Below are positions 32,339 through 41,283 of a stretch of 52,309 bases of DNA, piece after piece (within the stretch, counting starts at the first letter, position 1; each line of letters begins with the position of its first letter). A model generated the notes under the pieces. That model saw only the letters and a list, made by a program, of their open reading frames with translations. It searched no databases and was not told where the DNA came from. The DNA lies in contig CABRHX010000016.1 of NCBI GenBank assembly GCA_902470805.1, positions 1 to 52,309 of the forward strand, read 5' to 3'. A program made the translations under genes and the position numbers. The DNA is from an uncultured Collinsella sp. GTDB lineage: Bacteria > Actinomycetota > Coriobacteriia > Coriobacteriales > Coriobacteriaceae.

Positions 32339-33987
32339 CGCTGATCACCCTCGCGCGACCAGGGAAGGCGGATACGCGGGCGCTCGGTACGCGTTGCACG
32401 GTCGGCGACCATATCGCTCCAAGGGCCGACGGCACACCCCAGTTCCACGAGCATCTCGCGCGTGGCCTCGCGTACGCTGGTCGCAAAAGCACTGGTCTGC
32501 CCCACTGCCTCGTCAGCGCGCCCAAACGCCATGAGCGCGGCGAGATCCTGCCCGCCATCGGCGATACGAATCTTGGAGCTCAACGCGCAGGCAATCTCAA
32601 AGCGCATGGCGACGTCCTCGTCTGCCCCGCGCGCACCGAACCGGTTGAACACGGCGCTCATGCGCGTGCGCGGCACACCTACTCGACTTGCCAGTTCAAT
32701 GACGCGCGACGCCGATGTCGCGGACGACACCGCCGCATCGCCAACGACCAGGCAACGGTCGCTCGCCGCCACCGCAGCCGCCACGGCGTCGCCCCAAAAG
32801 ACCGAGGTATCGATAAAGACCACGTCGGATTCGCGACGCAGGACATCAAGCAGTAGCTCCACCGGACGTGCCATGAGCTCGGCTTGCTCGGGCGCCGCGA
32901 CGGGACCCCAGAGCGTAACGCCCGGCGCCACGCGCATCGATGCGGCCACGATATCCGGCTCGGCAAGCCCGCCCACCGCCGACGGCTCGATAAGTGCCGC
33001 CATATCGCGCGGAGCATCGACGCCTAACAAGTCGTAAAGGTTTCCAAACATCAGGTCCAGGTCGAGCACGGCGGCACGCAAGCCCAACAGCGACGATGTG
33101 TGTGCCATGGTGGCAACGATCGTCGACTTGCCGCAACCGCCCGAACCCGAAATGGCGCAGATGACCGGAGCTCGATGCTGCGGAGCGGCAGCGTCTGCCG
33201 GCGGCATCGGAGGCGGCGGAGCGGGCGTCGGTGACAGCGTCCCCGTCTCCCCCGCCGCAACCACACGCTGCGTCCAAGCCGGCATGACAGCTTGTTCGGT
33301 CTGCGAGGCAGGCTCGTTCTGAGCAATCTGCTCATGCTGCATCAGCGACAACTCGCCGCACCTGGCAAAGCCCTCAACTTCGTCGAGTTCATCCGCCAGA
33401 TTCACGCCGTGCACGTATCCCATATCTACAGCCGGGGAGTCGCCGGCATGCTGCGCCGGCCCTCCAGCGTCATCGTATACAAGGGGGTTCCGGGGGCGCC
33501 GACCATGCTCGGCTTCCGCTTTTCCATAATCATCAACACGCGGGCCTCTTGTAGCGCGAGGCGCCCCGGGTTCCCTATCAACAAAAGCATCGGGCTCAAT
33601 CGTCATGCGCCGATCGGAATCAACCGCTCCCTCGCCCGCGCGCCCGTTGCCGCATATACTGTGCGCAGCGATGACCTCGGTCGCCCCCGCGCGAAACAGC
33701 CCCTCGATATCCGACGGATCGAGCGCTTCTATCAACACGACCACGCGACTCACGCGGCCTTCGGCCGTCAGGCGCGCAACAGTCTTGCGCACATCTTCGG
33801 TATCAAACAGAGACGCCGCGATGATGGCAGCCCCGCGGCGCGACGGAAACGCCCGCGCCATGGAAATCAGCCCGTCCAGGTCACCCACGCGAAGCACCTG
33901 TGCACCCGCATCACGGCCCTCGACTTCCCGCTGCAACAGCCCGTAATCGCCGCACGCGCAGCACGCAAGCCAGATCGCCTTCATCAC
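32335..33987 (-). CDS. tadZ: TadZ/CpaE-like localisation ATPase
   Basis: A 550-residue protein with an N-terminal receiver-like domain (residues 1-110) lacking clear phosphoacceptor chemistry, a long acidic linker (120-280), and a C-terminal MinD/ParA-type ATPase. The ATPase shows the deviant Walker A SGSGGCGKSTIVATMAH and AVLDLDLMFGNLYDLLG. It is typical of the polar-localisation ATPase of Tad systems. It overlaps cpaB by 4 bp. Confidence 0.85.
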   Translation of the reverse strand: MMKAIWLACCACGDYGLLQREVEGRDAGAQVLRVGDLDGLISMARAFPSRRGAAIIAASLFDTEDVRKTVARLTAEGRVSRVVVLIEALDPSDIEGLFRAGATEVIAAHSICGNGRAGEGAVDSDRRMTIEPDAFVDREPGAPRATRGPRVDDYGKAEAEHGRRPRNPLVYDDAGGPAQHAGDSPAVDMGYVHGVNLADELDEVEGFARCGELSLMQHEQIAQNEPASQTEQAVMPAWTQRVVAAGETGTLSPTPAPPPPMPPADAAAPQHRAPVICAISGSGGCGKSTIVATMAHTSSLLGLRAAVLDLDLMFGNLYDLLGVDAPRDMAALIEPSAVGGLAEPDIVAASMRVAPGVTLWGPVAAPEQAELMARPVELLLDVLRRESDVVFIDTSVFWGDAVAAAVAASDRCLVVGDAAVSSATSASRVIELASRVGVPRTRMSAVFNRFGARGADEDVAMRFEIACALSSKIRIADGGQDLAALMAFGRADEAVGQTSAFATSVREATREMLVELGCAVGPWSDMVADRATRTERPRIRLPWSREGDQR

Positions 33988-34643
33988 TCGTCGCCTCCGC
34001 TCTTTTTGCCGCGCGCCGTGGCGGGAATCGTCAAGCTGACCGTTCCCTTGCCCGAGGCTCCCAGCAGTTCCTTGACGTCTTCGGGGTCAGCCGCCAGCGT
34101 CACCCACTCGATCTTGCCCTCGCGCGTGGCACCGGAATCCTCACTGGTATCGATCACGTACGCGCCGCACAGCCGATCGGTTACGCCATCTTTTTGCACG
34201 TACACGTCCACATAGCTGCCCACGCCCGTGGCGCCGCCGACCGAGTGCTCGGCATCGACCGCCACCGAAACGGCAACTTTGCCTTTAGGCACCTCGAGCT
34301 TGTGGCTCTCGGCCTTGGTGTAGACATTGCAGATCACGGCGTTTTTGGGAATACGCGAAGTCGTCACGTCGCCGCGCACCTGGCGCAGCTCGGTCGCCGC
34401 GTCACGCGGCAGCAGGCTCGTCAGCCATTCCTGGGTTATGACATTGGTCTCATCGAGGGCCTCGCCCACATCGATATCGCGCGCCGCGACGCATACCTCG
34501 ACGCGATCGCCACCGTACTTGGCCAAGGTCTCAGCCTGGACCTGTTCGGCTCGTGAGCGGATCGACGAGCCGTAAGCCATGCAGAGCAGCGCAGCGAGCA
34601 CGCCCGCGACCAGACTGATGGCGATGCGCTTGCTCTTGTTCAC
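33984..34643 (-). CDS. cpaB: CpaB/RcpC-like pilus assembly protein
   Basis: A 219-residue protein with a single N-terminal membrane segment (IAISLVAGVLAALLCMAYG), a SAF domain (VEVCVAARDIDVGEALDETN) and a CpaB domain (VAVSVDAEHSVGGATGVGSY and YVQKDGVTDRLCGAYVIDTS). AGAGGAG lies 6 nt before the GTG at 34643, so GTG is preferred over the ATG at 34658. First gene of the Tad operon, with a palindromic site and a TTGACA upstream. Confidence 0.85.
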   Translation of the reverse strand: MNKSKRIAISLVAGVLAALLCMAYGSSIRSRAEQVQAETLAKYGGDRVEVCVAARDIDVGEALDETNVITQEWLTSLLPRDAATELRQVRGDVTTSRIPKNAVICNVYTKAESHKLEVPKGKVAVSVAVDAEHSVGGATGVGSYVDVYVQKDGVTDRLCGAYVIDTSEDSGATREGKIEWVTLAADPEDVKELLGASGKGTVSLTIPATARGKKSGGDE

Positions 34644-34729
34644 GGCCGCTCCTCTCATGGCAGTGCCGAGCGAATGCCCGTACCACCATTGTCTGGGCGG
34701 TCAGAGCGCAAAGCGGCGCAATCGCGATC

Positions 34730-34771
34730 TTGGTTTTCGATGTCAAACCAATCGCTGACCAAAAGCTGACC
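34730..34771. promoter_or_regulatory. Candidate operator and promoter region of the Tad operon
   Basis: An inverted repeat TTGGTTT-N8-AAACCAA (34730-34751) has a TTGACA inside it on the minus strand, and is followed by a direct repeat GCTGACC/GCTGACC with an 11-bp period (34754-34760 and 34765-34771). No convincing -10 was found. A transcription factor controlling the pilus probably binds here. Confidence 0.4.
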
Positions 34772-34843
34772 AGCCCGTCAAGCTCGTGGCAAGGTTTTGG
34801 TCGACACGTCAGCAAACTGCATGTTTCGAGGCTTTTCCGCAGC

Positions 34844-34877
34844 AAAAAAGCCGTCTCCCGAACAGTTGGGAGACGGC
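34844..34877 (-). terminator. Terminator of rsgA
   Basis: Minus strand GCCGTCTCCC pairs perfectly with GGGAGACGGC, followed by TTTTTT. It lies directly past the rsgA stop. Confidence 0.9.
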
Positions 34878-34895
34878 TGTCATAGGAAAAATCAA

Positions 34896-36080
34896 TTACA
34901 GATGGACATCGGGATCGAGCATTTGAGCGCTCACGCGCATGGATGACGCCAGGTTTTGGAACGTTTCCAGACGCAGGCTGTCGATCTGCCCGGCGTCTTC
35001 GGCCTCGCGAACGGCGCAACCCGGCTCATGGACATGCGTGCAATCGCCAAATCGGCACGCACGCGATGCCTCGACAATCTCGGGGAAAGCGCGCGCCAGA
35101 CCTCGCTCGTGACCCACGAGCGGTAGGCTGCGCAGACCCGGGGCATCGGCGATCACGCCGGCGTCGCCCGGCAGCGCCACCATCACGCGCGCGACGGTAG
35201 TGTGACGGCCCTGGTCGTCGCGTTCGCGCACACCGCCGGTCGCCAACGTATCGTGGCCCAGCAGTGCATTGAGCAGCGTCGACTTGCCGGCACCCGACTC
35301 GCCCAGAATCATGGCGCAGCTCCCGACAGGCACGCAGGCACGGACCTCGTCCAGGCCGCGGCCCTCGGCAGAGGACGTCACGATCACGCGCACGTCCGGA
35401 CCCACCAGGCGGCGCACGCGGTCCAGATCGCGCTCGAGCTCCTCGGCATCGCAACGGTCAGCTTTGGTGAGTACCACCACCGGTTCGGCATCGCAGTCGA
35501 GCGCCAACACCAGCGAGCGCGCCACACGGTCGAGCAGCACCTCGCCGGCACCGAGCGCCTGCACGATTAGCACGCTATCCACGTTGGAGCAGAGCACCTG
35601 GCGCTCTCCGCGGGCACGGCCGCGCCAACGCTCAAAGCTCGTACGGCGCGGCAGCACACACTCAATCACGCCCATATCGTGCCCGGGAGCGCGGCGCACC
35701 GCCACACGATCGCCCACGGCAGGTAGCAGGACCTCGTCCTCACCGCGCGACTTGGCAAACCCCACGGCATGCTCGGCGCGGAAGGTATCGTCGGCGGTCG
35801 CCACCAGTGGAAACCCACGATCCAAGCGCACCACGGCGCCAAGCTGCATCTGCTCGGGCTCCTCGGCATGTGCGCAGAAATCATCAAAGGCAGCCTGCTG
35901 AGCTTCATCGACCGGCAGGTCATCAAACGCCGGAACATCCTGCAGCGCGTCGAGTCCCGGCACGCTTGCCAGCAGCTCCTCAGCAGATGCGGGAGCTTCG
36001 GTCGCAAGCTTCCGACGACGATCGCGCTTAGCCCGCGCCCCCGTCGTCTTTTTCTTCGCTTTAGCCTTAGCCTTGCCCAC
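34896..36080 (-). CDS. rsgA: Ribosome small-subunit GTPase A
   Basis: A 394-residue circularly permuted GTPase for late 30S maturation. Motifs run G4 (LTKAD), G1 (GESGAGKST), G3 (DAPGL), then the zinc cluster CRFGDCTHVHEPGCAV. A long N-terminal extension includes the basic KAKAKAKKKTTGARAKRDRRRKL, which could bind RNA. GGGAGG lies 5 nt before the GTG at 36080. The open frame continues upstream to 36434 across repeats and is not coding. Two terminator-like units precede it. Confidence 0.92.
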   Translation of the reverse strand: MGKAKAKAKKKTTGARAKRDRRRKLATEAPASAEELLASVPGLDALQDVPAFDDLPVDEAQQAAFDDFCAHAEEPEQMQLGAVVRLDRGFPLVATADDTFRAEHAVGFAKSRGEDEVLLPAVGDRVAVRRAPGHDMGVIECVLPRRTSFERWRGRARGERQVLCSNVDSVLIVQALGAGEVLLDRVARSLVLALDCDAEPVVVLTKADRCDAEELERDLDRVRRLVGPDVRVIVTSSAEGRGLDEVRACVPVGSCAMILGESGAGKSTLLNALLGHDTLATGGVRERDDQGRHTTVARVMVALPGDAGVIADAPGLRSLPLVGHERGLARAFPEIVEASRACRFGDCTHVHEPGCAVREAEDAGQIDSLRLETFQNLASSMRVSAQMLDPDVHL

Positions 36081-36133
36081 AAGCGCCTCCCAGCACCATA
36101 AATCACAACTGAGCAGGTATTTTAAATCAAAAA

Positions 36134-36375
36134 GAGCTGGCCGGGCAGAGCCCGACCAGCTCACAAACTTTCCCTCAGCCCTTTTCATCCGCACGGGAGA
36201 AAAGCCAGCAAGGATACCGCAGGGCCCGCCCGCCGGGAGGGGTTTCCTAAGGGCACATCCTTTATTCAAAACGAGCGGCCGAGCAATTGCTCGGCCGCTC
36301 ACTTTCTTTCCCTCAGCCCTTTTCATCCGTGTGGGAGAGAAGCCGGCAAGGACACCGCAGGGCCCGCCCCGGGAG
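36134..36375 (-). repeat. Two tandem hairpin-ended structured units upstream of rsgA
   Basis: Unit A (36273-36375) and unit B (36134-36240) share, on the minus strand, GGCGGGCCCTGCGG, CCTTGC, TCTCCC, GGATGAAAAGGGCTGAGGGA and then a hairpin. The hairpins differ in sequence yet both pair: unit A is a 28-bp perfect palindrome (36273-36300) and unit B GAGCTGG...CCAGCTC with TTTTT. The stem differences, paired in both copies, suggest selection for RNA structure. They could be tandem sRNAs or leader elements of rsgA. Confidence 0.55.
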
Positions 36376-36448
36376 TGTTTTCTTCTGAGCGATCCCGCAG
36401 CGCGAAGCGCGAGGACCAGCGAAGAAGAAAACACGCAGGGGCGGGCCC
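36360..36448. repeat. Long inverted repeat downstream of the P-type ATPase
   Basis: GTGTTTTCTTCT (36375-36386) pairs with AGAAGAAAACAC (36423-36434). Further out, GGGCCCGCCCC (36360-36370) pairs with GGGGCGGGCCC (36438-36448). The loop contains GCGCGAAGCGCG. The total paired length is 23 bp, without a T tract. It may act as an RNA end-stabilising hairpin or be a non-coding element. Confidence 0.55.
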
Positions 36449-36459
36449 GGACAGGTACG

Positions 36460-39141
36460 TTACTCCTTCTCGACCGCGCGCATGATCGCCTTGTAGATCT
36501 CCATCAGCGGAATGATCAGGAAGGCCAGGCCCAGGGCAGCGACAACGCCCTTGAGCTCAAGCGTCACGGGGCCAAAGAACATCTCGGCAAGCGTCGGCTG
36601 CACGGTTACGATCACCGTCAGCACCAGTGCCAGCGCGGCGGAAGCCCACAACCACTTGTTCTGCTTCTTCATGGTGAACAGCGACGCACGACGGCTGCGC
36701 ATATTGAAGCAGTGGAAAATCTCGACCATGTTGAGCGTGATGAACGCCATCATCACGCCTTCCTCGTCGGCATTGCCGGCAATCATATCGGCGATGTGGA
36801 TGTAGCCCATGTCAAAGTACACGCCCACAAAGAAGCTCGCCAGCACCAGCACGGTGATGATTAGGCCCTGGACCACACAGTCCAGACCCATATTGCCGGC
36901 AAAGACGCCGTCCTTGGCGTTGCGCGGCTTGCGCTTCATGATGTCGCCCTCGGCATCCTCCATGCCCAGCGCGAGCGCGGGGAAGCAGTCGGTGACCAGG
37001 TTCACCCACAGCAGCTGCACCGGCTGGAAGATGGTAAAGCCGATGAGCGTGGCGATAAACACCGAGAATACCTCGGCAAGGTTGGCCGAAAGCAGGAACT
37101 GGATGACCTTGCGGATGTTGTCGTAGATGCGACGGCCCTCTTCGCAGGCACCGATGATGGTGGCGAAGTTGTCGTCGGCAAGCACCATGTCGGCGGCGTT
37201 CTTGGTGACATCGGTACCGGTGATGCCCATGCCCACGCCGATGTCGGCGCGCTTGATGGACGGAGCGTCGTTGACGCCGTCGCCCGTCATGGCCACGATC
37301 TGGTCGCGCGACTTCCAAGCCTCGACGATGCGGGTCTTGTGCTCGGGCTGGACGCGGGCGTACACGCCGTAATCCTCGATGTGCGCGTCGAGCTCCTCGT
37401 CGCTCATGCGATCGAGGTCGGCACCGGTGATGGCCTGGCTGCGATCGGCGACGATGCCCAGCTGCTTGGCGATGGCCACGGCGGTGTCGATGTGGTCGCC
37501 CGTGATCATGACGGTGCGGATACCGGCGTCGTGCGCCTCGCGGATGGCGTCGCCGACCTCGGGGCGGACCGGGTCAATCATGCCGGACAGGCCGCAAAAG
37601 ACCAGGTCATGCTCGAGCGCGGCGGGGCTGCAGTCGGCCGGGACCTCGGTGTAGGTGCGGCTTGCCAGCGCCAGCACGCGCAGGGCCTCGTCGGCCATGG
37701 CCTTGTTGGCGGCCACGAGCTCGGCACGACGCTCCTCGGTCAGTGGAACGACCTTGTCGCCGTCGTAGATATGGGTGCACAGGCCGATCACCACATCGGG
37801 CGCGCCCTTGGTGTACTGCTCATACTCGCCGTCCAGGGTCTCGACGACCACGGACATCATCTTACGGCCCGAGTCAAACGGGGCCTCGCCCACGCGCGGA
37901 TGCTCGGCAGTCAGGCCAGTGAGGCCCGCCTTGCCGGCATCGTTGACAAGCGCGCACTCAGTCGGCTCGCCCACGGCCTCGCCCAGCTCCTCGTCCCACT
38001 GAGCATCGGAGCACAGCGCCATGCCGGCCAGGAACTTCTCCTTGGGCGCAGCGAGCTCGTGCTTGACGACGGTCATCTTGTTTTGGGTAAGGGTGCCGGT
38101 CTTGTCGGAGCAGATGGTCTGCGTGCAGCCAAGGGTCTCGACGGCAGAGAGCTTGCGGATAATCGCCTGGCGCTTGGCCATCTTGGTCACGCCAAGCGAC
38201 AGCACGATGGTCACGACGGCGACCAGACCCTCGGGGATGGCAGCGACGGCGAGCGAGACAGCGACCATAAAGGTGTCGAGCAAGGCAGTCGGATCGGTAA
38301 GGACGTTGCCCACGCCGTGGCGGAGGATGTCAACGCCAAAGATCACGACGCAGATGATAATCACCATGATGGTGAGGATGCGGCTGAGCTCGGCAAGCTT
38401 CACCTGCAGCGGCGTGAGCTCTTCCTTGGCCTCGGCCAGGGCGCCGGCGATCTTACCCATCTCGGTGTTCATGCCGGTGCCGACCACGACGGCGCGGCCG
38501 CGACCGTACACCACGGTGGAGCCCATGTAGCACATGTTCTTGCGGTCGCCGAGCGGCACGTCATCGGTGCCCGCGGCAAGCTCGATCACGTTGGCGTGCT
38601 TCTCTACGGGCACGGACTCGCCGGTGAGTGCGGCCTCTTCGATCTTCATCGTGGCGCTCTCGAGCACGCGGCAGTCGGCCGGGACGGAGTCGCCCGCCTC
38701 GAGCATGATCACATCGCCGGGCACGAGCTCGGCGCTCGGCAGGTGCACGAGCTTGCCGTCGCGCAGCACCTTGGACTGCGCGGCGCTCATCTCCTGCAAT
38801 GCCTCGAGAGCTTCCTCGCTCTTGGCCTCCTGAACCACGCCCAGCACCGAGTTGACGATAACGACGAACATGATGATGGCGACGTCGGCAAAGTCCGCCT
38901 CACCCTTGACCATGCCCGTGAGTGCACTGATGACGGCGGCAACGATCAGCATGATAACCATGGGGTCGGCCATCTGCTCAAAGAAGCGCTTCCACAACGG
39001 CGTCTTCTCGGCTTCATCGAGCTTGTTAGGGCCTGTCTTGGCGAGGCGCGACGACGCCTCGTCGTTGCTCAGACCGAGGTTCTCATCGACACCTTGGTCG
39101 CTGAGTACCTCCGCCGCGGCGGACAGGTATTCCTTTTGCAT
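36460..39141 (-). CDS. Calcium-transporting P-type ATPase (P2-type)
   Basis: An 893-residue cation pump. It has the PxxP-like pre-M4 region (SLAVAAIPEGLVAVVTIVLS), phosphorylation motif SDKTGTLTQNKM, nucleotide-binding KGAPDVVIGLC, and the hinge TGDGVNDAPSIKRADIGVGMG. About ten membrane segments are visible (M5-M6 near LLWVNLVTDCFPALALGMED). NLVTD and EGLVAV support a Ca2+ pump of the PMCA/SERCA type. The ribosome binding site is inside a hairpin, see the separate entry. Confidence 0.93.
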   Translation of the reverse strand: MQKEYLSAAAEVLSDQGVDENLGLSNDEASSRLAKTGPNKLDEAEKTPLWKRFFEQMADPMVIMLIVAAVISALTGMVKGEADFADVAIIMFVVIVNSVLGVVQEAKSEEALEALQEMSAAQSKVLRDGKLVHLPSAELVPGDVIMLEAGDSVPADCRVLESATMKIEEAALTGESVPVEKHANVIELAAGTDDVPLGDRKNMCYMGSTVVYGRGRAVVVGTGMNTEMGKIAGALAEAKEELTPLQVKLAELSRILTIMVIIICVVIFGVDILRHGVGNVLTDPTALLDTFMVAVSLAVAAIPEGLVAVVTIVLSLGVTKMAKRQAIIRKLSAVETLGCTQTICSDKTGTLTQNKMTVVKHELAAPKEKFLAGMALCSDAQWDEELGEAVGEPTECALVNDAGKAGLTGLTAEHPRVGEAPFDSGRKMMSVVVETLDGEYEQYTKGAPDVVIGLCTHIYDGDKVVPLTEERRAELVAANKAMADEALRVLALASRTYTEVPADCSPAALEHDLVFCGLSGMIDPVRPEVGDAIREAHDAGIRTVMITGDHIDTAVAIAKQLGIVADRSQAITGADLDRMSDEELDAHIEDYGVYARVQPEHKTRIVEAWKSRDQIVAMTGDGVNDAPSIKRADIGVGMGITGTDVTKNAADMVLADDNFATIIGACEEGRRIYDNIRKVIQFLLSANLAEVFSVFIATLIGFTIFQPVQLLWVNLVTDCFPALALGMEDAEGDIMKRKPRNAKDGVFAGNMGLDCVVQGLIITVLVLASFFVGVYFDMGYIHIADMIAGNADEEGVMMAFITLNMVEIFHCFNMRSRRASLFTMKKQNKWLWASAALALVLTVIVTVQPTLAEMFFGPVTLELKGVVAALGLAFLIIPLMEIYKAIMRAVEKE

Positions 39142-39148
39142 ATAGAGT

Positions 39149-39205
39149 CCCCTCCTGGGATTCGGGCCACTCAGCAGATTGATGCCCGATCATAATTCCC
39201 AGGAG
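39149..39205 (-). promoter_or_regulatory. Hairpin enclosing the ribosome binding site of the P-type ATPase
   Basis: On the minus strand CTCCTGGGA (39205-39197) pairs with TCCCAGGAG (39160-39152), with an inner CGGGC/GCCCG (39188-39184 and 39167-39163). The 3' arm overlaps the ribosome site GGAGGGG (39155-39149) by 4 bases, 7 nt from the ATG. This suggests translational control, perhaps by metal or temperature. It does not match a riboswitch class I know. Confidence 0.55.
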
Positions 39206-39293
39206 AAGGGCAAGGGCTCATCAAGGCTGCCGTGCTGAGCAGCAGTTGATAGTGGAGCTATGGTACCCCAAAGCGGCGCGTCTAGCCAAAACA

Positions 39294-39305
39294 TTCCAAT
39301 TGGAA
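39294..39305. promoter_or_regulatory. Palindrome in the gap before pyk
   Basis: TTCCAATTGGAA, a 12-bp perfect palindrome about 150 bp before the ATPase start and 280 bp before pyk. No regulator is evident. The rest of the 39206-39489 gap shows nothing I can identify. Confidence 0.3.
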
Positions 39306-39489
39306 ACACGGCTCGAGTGCAACGATGCAGACCGTGTGATGCTCAACATTGATAAAACGTTTTTTCTTCGGCGCATCGTCAAACTGAAATATCGCCCAGA
39401 TAGCAGCGGTCAGAACGGTTGGTAAAGATTTTTCATATACCGTTTTTACCGCAAAAAATGAACTTCTAATTCGGCATACGGTCGATTTT

Positions 39490-39520
39490 TTGGGGTATTC
39501 GGTCGGCATTTCGTTATAAT
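39490..39520 (+). promoter_or_regulatory. Promoter of pyk
   Basis: TTGGGG (39490-39495), 19 bp, TATAAT (39515-39520). The -10 is perfect, and the leader to the GGAGG ribosome site is about 55 nt. Confidence 0.55.
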
Positions 39521-39583
39521 CATCTCGGTTTTATTTCTTATGGTTTATCTATCAGCGCAAGACGATGTCAGATGGAGGTCTGA

Positions 39584-41044
39584 ATGTACAAGCGCACTAA
39601 GATTGTATGCACCATGGGTCCCGCCTGCGATAGCGACGAGACCATCCGCGAGATGATCAAGGCGGGCATGAACGTCGCCCGTTTTAACTTCTCGCACGGC
39701 TCCTACGACGAGCACCACGGTCGCATCGAGCGCGTCCGTCGTATTTCCAAGGAGCTCGGTCTGCCTGTCGGCATCCTGCTCGACACCAAGGGCCCCGAGG
39801 TCCGCACCGGTCTTCTGGTCGACGGCAAGAAGGTTGCCGTCAAGACCGGCGACAAGATCGTCGTCACTGCTCAGCCCACGTCCGAGGATTTCCACGGCAC
39901 CGCCGAGCACATCTCCCTCGACTACCTGGCTCTGCCCTCCGAGGTCGAGAAGGGCTCCCTCATCCTGATCGATGACGGCCTGGTTGCCCTCGAGGTCGAG
40001 TCCGTCGACGGCCAGGACATGACCTGCGTCGTTAAGAACGACGGCCTGATCGGCGAGCGCAAGGGCGTCAACATGCCCAACGTCAACATCTCGCTGCCCG
40101 CCATCACCGAGCGCGATCGTCAGGACATCCTCTTTGGCCTGACCGAGAACATCGACTACATCGCCGCTTCCTTCATCCGTGACGGCGAGTCCGTCCGCGG
40201 CATCCGCGAGCTTTGCCGCGAGAACGGCGGCGAGCACGTGACGATCTTCCCGAAGATCGAGTGCGCCCTGGGCGTCGAGAACTTCGACGAGATCCTCGAG
40301 GCTTCCGACGGCATCATGGTCGCCCGTGGCGACCTGGGCATCGAGATCAAGCCCGAGCTCGTTCCGCACATCCAGAAGGAGATCATCGCTAAGTGCAACG
40401 CGGCCTACAAGCCCGTTATCACCGCTACGCAGATGCTCGACTCCATGCAGCAGAACCCGCGCCCGACGCGCGCCGAGGTTGCCGACGTTGCTAACGCCAT
40501 TTACGACGGCACCGACGCCGTTATGCTTTCCGGCGAGTCCGCTGCCGGCAAGTACCCGGTCGAGGCCGTCAAGATGCAGGCCAGCATCGCTCTCGAGACC
40601 GAGAAGCACCTCCCGGCCCACGCTCCGCTCGAGGTTCCGGCCGATGCTCACGGCACCCGCGTCGTCAACAACGTTGTGGGTATGTCCGCTGTGAACATGG
40701 CTACCACCGTTGGCGCCAAGTGCATCACCGTGCCGACGACCACCGGTCGTACCGCTCGCCTGATCTCGCACTTCCGTCCCAACATGCCGATCTGCGCGTT
40801 CTCCCGCCACGAGTGGGCCGTCCAGCAGATGATCATGTACTGGGGCGTTATCCCGCACCAGGCCGAGATTACCCAGGGCACCGTCAACGGCACGATCGTC
40901 AAGGCGATCGAGACCGCTAAGGAGCTCGGCTACGTCGAGGCCGGCGACCTGACCGTCGCTACCGCCGGCGATCCCCGCATGAGCGTCCAGCTCGAGGACA
41001 AGGTCTCCTCGACCAACGTCGCTTACGTCGCTCAGGTGCGCTAA
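39584..41044 (+). CDS. pyk: Pyruvate kinase
   Basis: A 486-residue glycolytic enzyme converting phosphoenolpyruvate and ADP to pyruvate and ATP. Motifs: KIVCTMGPACDS at the start, RFNFSHGSYDEH, LDTKGPEVRTG, IFPKIECALGVENFDEIL, GIMVARGDLGIE and ATQMLDSM, with the C-terminal regulatory fold following. The length of 486 includes no extra PEP-utiliser domain. GGAGG lies about 6 nt before the ATG. Its codon use is strongly biased, with few rare codons, unlike its neighbours, as expected for high expression. Confidence 0.97.
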   Translation: MYKRTKIVCTMGPACDSDETIREMIKAGMNVARFNFSHGSYDEHHGRIERVRRISKELGLPVGILLDTKGPEVRTGLLVDGKKVAVKTGDKIVVTAQPTSEDFHGTAEHISLDYLALPSEVEKGSLILIDDGLVALEVESVDGQDMTCVVKNDGLIGERKGVNMPNVNISLPAITERDRQDILFGLTENIDYIAASFIRDGESVRGIRELCRENGGEHVTIFPKIECALGVENFDEILEASDGIMVARGDLGIEIKPELVPHIQKEIIAKCNAAYKPVITATQMLDSMQQNPRPTRAEVADVANAIYDGTDAVMLSGESAAGKYPVEAVKMQASIALETEKHLPAHAPLEVPADAHGTRVVNNVVGMSAVNMATTVGAKCITVPTTTGRTARLISHFRPNMPICAFSRHEWAVQQMIMYWGVIPHQAEITQGTVNGTIVKAIETAKELGYVEAGDLTVATAGDPRMSVQLEDKVSSTNVAYVAQVR

Positions 41045-41068
41045 GTCGTACTTGCAAGCAGGTTTGCA

Positions 41069-41110
41069 TTGCAAAGGGCCCGGAAGGCAAAGCCTTCCGG
41101 GCCCTTTTTC
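41069..41110 (+). terminator. Terminator of pyk
   Basis: GGGCCCGGAAGGC pairs with GCCTTCCGGGCCC around AAA and is followed by TTTTT. Confidence 0.92.
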
Positions 41111-41283
41111 TATGCCAATGCCGGCACACGGCAAAACACACACTCATTTCTTTACCAAAAGCGCGAAATCCACCCTTCGAGGCCCAATAAATATAGTCCC
41201 AAGCGATAAAAGTGTTCGCCCGGTGGCAAACCCGCACCTTGACCGACGCTGCTAAATCGTTTTAGCAAGAGTCAGATCGACCT

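Noticed and set aside
34531..35019. 162-residue open frame between cpaB and rsgA
   Set aside because: Overlaps both real genes and the rsgA terminator; Arg-rich shadow composition.
37339..39195. 618-residue open frame on the plus strand
   Set aside because: Antisense to the calcium ATPase.
39142..39270. yybP-ykoY manganese riboswitch before the calcium ATPase
   Set aside because: Expected by context, but the conserved loop sequences are not present; only a plain nested hairpin is seen.
39282..39509. 75-residue open frame in the gap before pyk
   Set aside because: No ribosome binding site and composition unlike neighbours; overlaps the likely pyk promoter.
39545..41143. 532-residue open frame on the minus strand
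   Set aside because: Antisense to pyk.
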